From: Cladorrhinum sp. PSN259
Lineage: Eukaryota; Ascomycota; Sordariomycetes; Sordariales; Podosporaceae
Reading direction: 5' to 3'
DNA: 64,000 nucleotides
Assembly: GCA_033725935.1 (NCBI GenBank)
Contig: MU867064.1
Span: 62,001-126,000 of the forward strand
The notes under the pieces were generated by a model that saw nothing but the letters and a program-made list of their open reading frames with translations, made no database searches and was not told the origin of the DNA. The position numbers were made by a program, and so were the translations under genes. Shown here piece after piece: positions 59,815-64,000 of the stretch. Each line of letters opens with the position of its first letter. Within the stretch, counting starts at the first letter, position 1.

Positions 59815-61384
59815 GATGGCTTTGAACTCGAGTCGGGACTCGGATGGGCTCAGCAAAAGAAGAGAAACTTGTGGCTCCTGACCTCTATTTCACAGGACAC
59901 CGGGAGATTTAAAGACAATACCGTCAATGGCTTGTATTGCTGGAAGGAACCGGCCGATAACAAGCTCTGGGTGTGGAGCAGTCTGGATAGCTCCAAGCAG
60001 CCAAGATCTCGGGTATGGGCCTGTCCGGGCCACTGTGGGGTATGGAAGAATGTCCACTGTCGATGACAGAGAAGAGTGGGAAAGAAAAAGGGAAATATTT
60101 ATGTTTTTTAAACAGAAAGGAAGAACGGTGTTATTTTCCCTCTCACTGTGAGCGGGGTTCAGTGTTTTGGTTGTACAGAATTGGTATTCCGCGTTTCTGC
60201 TAAGCTTTGATCCTCCTTTCGCCACTTGACAATCCATGATGCAACTTGAACGGGAGGATGCGAGGGAAACAAGACTGCAGCTTCTCTCGCCTCCAATCAT
60301 CCCCGACTGGCCGTCAGTGGAACATTTTGAACATATTCTCCACTTTGGCAGCTCTTTTTGAATCAACCGACGGTGTCTGGATGTCTGGGCATCTCGGGGC
60401 GCCGTCAGCAGGATGAAAAGAAAATAAACAAGTAGCTTGTTTGTTGATGATGCAATGCGAGGAGACAGCAGCTCATGTACGACTCTGTCCGAGCAGATGA
60501 CTTCTTAGAACTTGCAAAGTTGGAGTGTCGCACTTGCTTGCATCTGATTGAAAAGCGCTTCATTCAACCCCGCTTGCTAGCTGCATAAGGCTGGTCCCGC
60601 CCGTACAGGGGTGTTCTCCGGCTTGCGAAGCCAACGGACGACGTATTGCATTCATCCAATCACAGCCAACCTTTCACCAGATTACCGTTTTGGGATGATG
60701 CCCATTGTCTGTTCTTCTCACGTATGTATATTTCTGCAAGCCCTTATTCTGATTATTGTGAACCACCCGAGATTGAGAGCCGCCGCCACGTGCGCATCCA
60801 GGTGCATTATGACATCTGTGATGAGCAGATGTTGGGACCCAACCGGCTATAGGATATAGATGGCTTGTCTCGGTCCACGATGTGGCTCTTACACAGCATT
60901 ATCACGGCATTTGTCAACCATGGGTCTATTTGTACCATTAAGAATCCCGATGCTCGTTCCCAAGAAAACCACGCGGCGACCGGATCTTTCCGTCCTTGTT
61001 ACAGGAAGAGGGCGGCATTTGACATGAAAAACCTTTATTGTAGATCAGCCACGTCGTTAGATTCTGTGACCGACCACAGCCATCTAAGGATTCTACATCC
61101 TAGTTACTGAACACGGCAGTGTCGTGGCAATCCGTGTTGTTCGATAACTCAACCTCATCTCCTTTTATTTGAGGGCCATGGGCCGTCCCCCTCATCAACT
61201 GAAAATATGGAAAGGATTTGAAAATTGCTGGTCTATCATTCTGGAAGCTCTGATGTGGAGATGGAGATACACATAGCTTTGATGCAACCCGGAGATGGGT
61301 GTTGTTAGTCGAAGATATGTACTAATCATCCAAGTTTCTTAGACCTGCAAGCTAATATTCCACTCTTATTTACTATATTGGTGT
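59815..61384. other. Intergenic, no gene seen
   Basis: About 1.6 kb upstream of the transporter gene. Open frames are short, overlapping and of random composition, and I found no tRNA or mobile-element signature. Confidence 0.55.
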
Positions 61385-61915
61385 ATGGGCCTCACTCGAC
61401 TGTCGGAAATTCCCTGCGGCGTGGTGTCATTAGATACTCCCATGTCGCCTTGTCTCTGTGAAGTTGGGAATAATGAGACTGCACTGGACCGGGCGGGACG
61501 ATTCTTTAATATTCGAACTAGGAGAATGAAGAGCCTCAACTCCCGCAAGTATGAAGACGATGCTCGCCTCAAAAAAGTCGAAACCGAAGATGACGCTGGA
61601 ACCCAGGCCATTCATGCCGACACAGGCTCTCTGTCCCTCAACATAGCAACTCGTCGACGACTGCCGTCTGATATCCGAGATAGGCTGCCTGGTTTTACAT
61701 TCAATGCCTGCTGCAGACCCCATGTTCGAGAGATGGAGCTCCCGTCTTTACTAATGAATACTCAGTTCAAGTCCAAGCCAGAGATATGTGACAATTGTGA
61801 GAGTCTTTCCAGGCCTTGTATCAACCCCTTTCGCGTCGACCGTGTTTTGAGCCATGAGAAGAAGTCAATATGCAATATCAGACCCACAATGCTTACTGTC
61901 TTGGCCGAGAAATAA
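61385..61915 (+). CDS. Doubtful orphan ORF, 176 residues
   Basis: An ATG-started open frame of 176 residues stands alone in a 3.2-kb gene-poor interval. The product is basic and Cys/Arg-rich, with a Cys cluster in its second half (CCRPHV, then ICDNCESLSRPC). It has no signal peptide, no membrane segment and no domain I recognise. The composition is not obviously coding, and no intron extends it convincingly. It could be a lineage-specific gene, a pseudogene remnant or chance. Reported because nothing better explains the frame. Confidence 0.25.
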   Translation: MGLTRLSEIPCGVVSLDTPMSPCLCEVGNNETALDRAGRFFNIRTRRMKSLNSRKYEDDARLKKVETEDDAGTQAIHADTGSLSLNIATRRRLPSDIRDRLPGFTFNACCRPHVREMELPSLLMNTQFKSKPEICDNCESLSRPCINPFRVDRVLSHEKKSICNIRPTMLTVLAEK

Positions 61916-63024
61916 CTTGATGGAATATGGAGGTTTTAAAAGAGTCTCTTCAAGTATACAACCTCCTGAATACCTAGAGACTTGGGTCGCTCACTCCCAT
62001 AGGACACGATCAAGACTGTTGGGGTACCCTCCTAGCTTTGCCTTCCAAGTGGCCGTGAGCCAGGGGACGTCCATGAACTCGAGATACCAGTACCCAAAGA
62101 GGCAGGGAGAAATTGCCGCAGAATGAGGTCAACTTAATCGAGGCTCAGGCCGGGACTGTGGCAGAATGGATGCATCATCTTCCAGACACTGAAAAAAACA
62201 CTGATTCGCCCACGAAGAAGTTAATCCCGATGAATGAGCATCTTCAGGTTTCCGCCCCCATGCATGTGCTCATGCTGTTCGACGGCACACAGGCATGACG
62301 CATGGATCGCAGAAAGCTCAAATCGGGTCTAGTTTTCCCAAATGATCCAATGCCAGGCAACGCAACCGCCATGCCATGCCCTTTGAGGCGCTTGCTCGAA
62401 TTTCTCATGATCCCACTGGCCAGTCAACCCAAATTTTGTTTAAGCGCCCACGTTCAAGGCCAATCACGGTTGCGCTCGTTGACGGGCCCTCTACGAAGAA
62501 AGCTATGAGAGAAGTGCCGCCACTGCTGGATCCCCTGTTGCCCCTCCCGCCAAATACCCCTGCTCCCTGTCTCCCCTGTTCATCCCCTGTCGCTGTCGGG
62601 TTGCAGCACGGCCTTGAGGCCGACACATCTGGCCGCATATTGCCCTACCTGCCTACTCTCGGGTCTCGAACTTGACTTTTTTTATTATTATTTTATTTTC
62701 CAGTTTCGATGTTTGAGACTTGAAGCATTTGTCTCAGCTGCAGTGCATTGAGGTGTGCATGTGAATCTTTTTGTTTTCTTTTTGTTGTCGAATCATCATC
62801 CAGTTCAACCCCTCATTCACACCCTCGTCCCCCTCGATTCTATTCTCGTCGATCGAGGAGGGGTTCATCGGCATCCTGCTGACGCCTCTCAACACCCCGC
62901 CATTTCCTGATCACAACCAAACGAACAACCCCTCTCTCTGCTTGCGACAGAGGGGAGCAGGACACCACCTGTGTCAGGGACAGATACATCTGCCGCGGTG
63001 TTTGCGCATACCCAGGACAAGAAG
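61916..63024. other. Intergenic / leader of the last gene
   Basis: About 1.1 kb without a supportable gene. From 62750 the sequence is C/T-rich, consistent with a leader for the ATG at 63025. An open frame starting at 62771 is in a different phase from the coding frame that follows and is rejected. Confidence 0.5.
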
Positions 63025-64000
63025 ATGGGATCGCGATCGCGGGATATTCCCGATGAAGAGCTCTTCATGAGCCGCCCCGCACCGGCTGCTGAGGATTGCG
63101 ACAGCCCGACAGTTGAGCCGTTGAGAATCTTCAAGCCACTCAGCCCTCCCAATGCACACCGTCCTAAATACCCCGCTCCGCCGACGGCATCATCCTCAGG
63201 GGCGGCGGCAACATCTTCATCATCGCCGGCCTCCAAGCCAGGCATTGCTGCTCTTCCACCACTTCCCTCGTTCCCATTTGGAGCATCCAGCTCCGCAGCT
63301 CCTCTCCCCTACCCCGACGATAAGCCCAAGCCCGCGCAGGCATCCAAGCCAAACCGGCTTCCTTATCCCGATGATGGTCGCAAGACCTCCTCGCCTGTCA
63401 CTGGAGGCAGGCTTTATACTCCCCCGCCCATTTCCACGATCCCACATAGCATCGCTTCACCACGGCCAGTTGTGAGCACGGGCGATAAGAAGGCTGGGCT
63501 GGGTGAGAGACGTGGAACGGTTCCCAAGCCTTTGCAGAGCCCCGATAGCCCTGGTGACGACAAGGATGATTTGTTTGCGAAGCCCCTGAGAAACCCAGCA
63601 GCCGCTGCTCCTGCGCCCAAGATATCTAATGCCTATCAACAAAAGCCTTATTACCCACCTCCCGCTGGTGCAAGCAACATTAATCGTTTCTCCTCAACTG
63701 CCTCTACCTCGACAACACGGGCGAGCCGCGGATCACCTCCGCCGCCCGAGACCCCTATCGTAGAACCCGGCGCAGGGCCAAGTGCTGGAAGTCTTCCCGG
63801 ATTACCTGCGTTGCCCGGGCTCCCTAACCTTCCTGGGCTTCCTGGCGGTGGAATTGAGGCACGATATGCTGCCGCGGGTATCTCGGGGACTGCAACTCTG
63901 AACAATCTCCAGGCACCTAGTGCCGCAGCACAGTCACGATTGGCTCAATATGGTGGACAGCGGCCGCCTGCTCAACCACAACCAACTCGGCCATGGACTC
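63025..64000 (+). CDS. N-terminal part of a proline-rich protein, cut by the window end
   Basis: The frame opens at ATG 63025, after an in-frame stop near 62909, and stays open for 325 codons to the end of the window. The start MGSRSRDIPDEELFMSRP and VEPLRIFKPLSPP are followed by a long Pro/Ser/Ala-rich region with two LPYPDD-type motifs. A proline/glycine/leucine run (LPGLPALPGLPNLPGLPGG, about residues 260-280) comes next, then a less disordered stretch with ARYAAAGISGTATLNNLQAP. I do not recognise the family from this portion, and any folded domain must lie downstream. The lack of stops over nearly 1 kb and the even amino-acid character make it a real gene. Confidence 0.8.
   Translation, partial: MGSRSRDIPDEELFMSRPAPAAEDCDSPTVEPLRIFKPLSPPNAHRPKYPAPPTASSSGAAATSSSSPASKPGIAALPPLPSFPFGASSSAAPLPYPDDKPKPAQASKPNRLPYPDDGRKTSSPVTGGRLYTPPPISTIPHSIASPRPVVSTGDKKAGLGERRGTVPKPLQSPDSPGDDKDDLFAKPLRNPAAAAPAPKISNAYQQKPYYPPPAGASNINRFSSTASTSTTRASRGSPPPPETPIVEPGAGPSAGSLPGLPALPGLPNLPGLPGGGIEARYAAAGISGTATLNNLQAPSAAAQSRLAQYGGQRPPAQPQPTRPWT

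Noticed and set aside
62771..63070. ORF starting MFSFCC as the start of the last gene
   Set aside because: It is in a different phase from the 325-codon frame beginning at 63025 and stops soon after it.

Overview
The window is nuclear DNA of a filamentous ascomycete, most likely a Sordariomycete (Sordariales-like). The evidence is short introns (48-78 nt) with GT..AG ends and CTAAC/CTGAC-type branch sites, pyrimidine-rich leaders, a Zn2Cys6 regulator, a GH7 cellobiohydrolase, a DUF3602 protein, and above all a giant leashin/involucrin-repeat protein, a family of septate Pezizomycotina. Thirteen genes are supported. They are spread over both strands, with no operons and no sign of a secondary-metabolite or mobile-element cluster.

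Layout. 1-5 kb: a DUF3602/PAR32-like protein, a GNAT-fold acyltransferase, and uroporphyrinogen decarboxylase of heme synthesis (minus strand). 5.3-7.8 kb: an 810-residue, probably mitochondrial protein of unknown function. 7.8-11.2 kb: a long non-coding interval leading into a 995-residue Zn2Cys6 transcription factor (11.2-14.3 kb). 16.2-41.7 kb: one minus-strand gene of about 25.6 kb in three exons, encoding roughly 8,470 residues. It is the leashin (Lah) Woronin-body/septal-pore tether type. Its centre holds about 75-80 degenerate LPxLPES...SP repeats, two young 90-bp tandem arrays and an assembly gap. 43.2-44.8 kb: a secreted GH7 cellobiohydrolase without a cellulose-binding module. 47-47.8 kb: a DUF3605 protein. 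50.3-52.3 kb: UTP-glucose-1-phosphate uridylyltransferase. 53-57.4 kb: a head-to-head pair of an ING-family PHD protein (NuA4 Yng2-like) and a class I histone deacetylase (Hos2-like). 58-59.8 kb: an Fmp42/SLC43-like MFS transporter. 61.4 kb: a doubtful orphan ORF. 63.0 kb to the end: the proline-rich N-terminus of a gene that runs out of the window.

The centrepiece is the giant gene. In a naive reading it breaks into four ORFs, but two of the breaks are ordinary introns (24991-25068 and 17754-17821). The third is a frame shift caused by a run of 99 N inside a 90-bp tandem array, where the array period predicts a true gap of 89 (or 89+90n) bases. Read this way it is one open frame, from a basic N-terminus through coiled coils, repeats, proline and lysine tracts to the conserved C-terminal coiled-coil domain. 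The other genes are mostly housekeeping: heme, UDP-glucose for wall glucans and glycogen, and chromatin acetylation control, with one plant-biomass-degrading enzyme.
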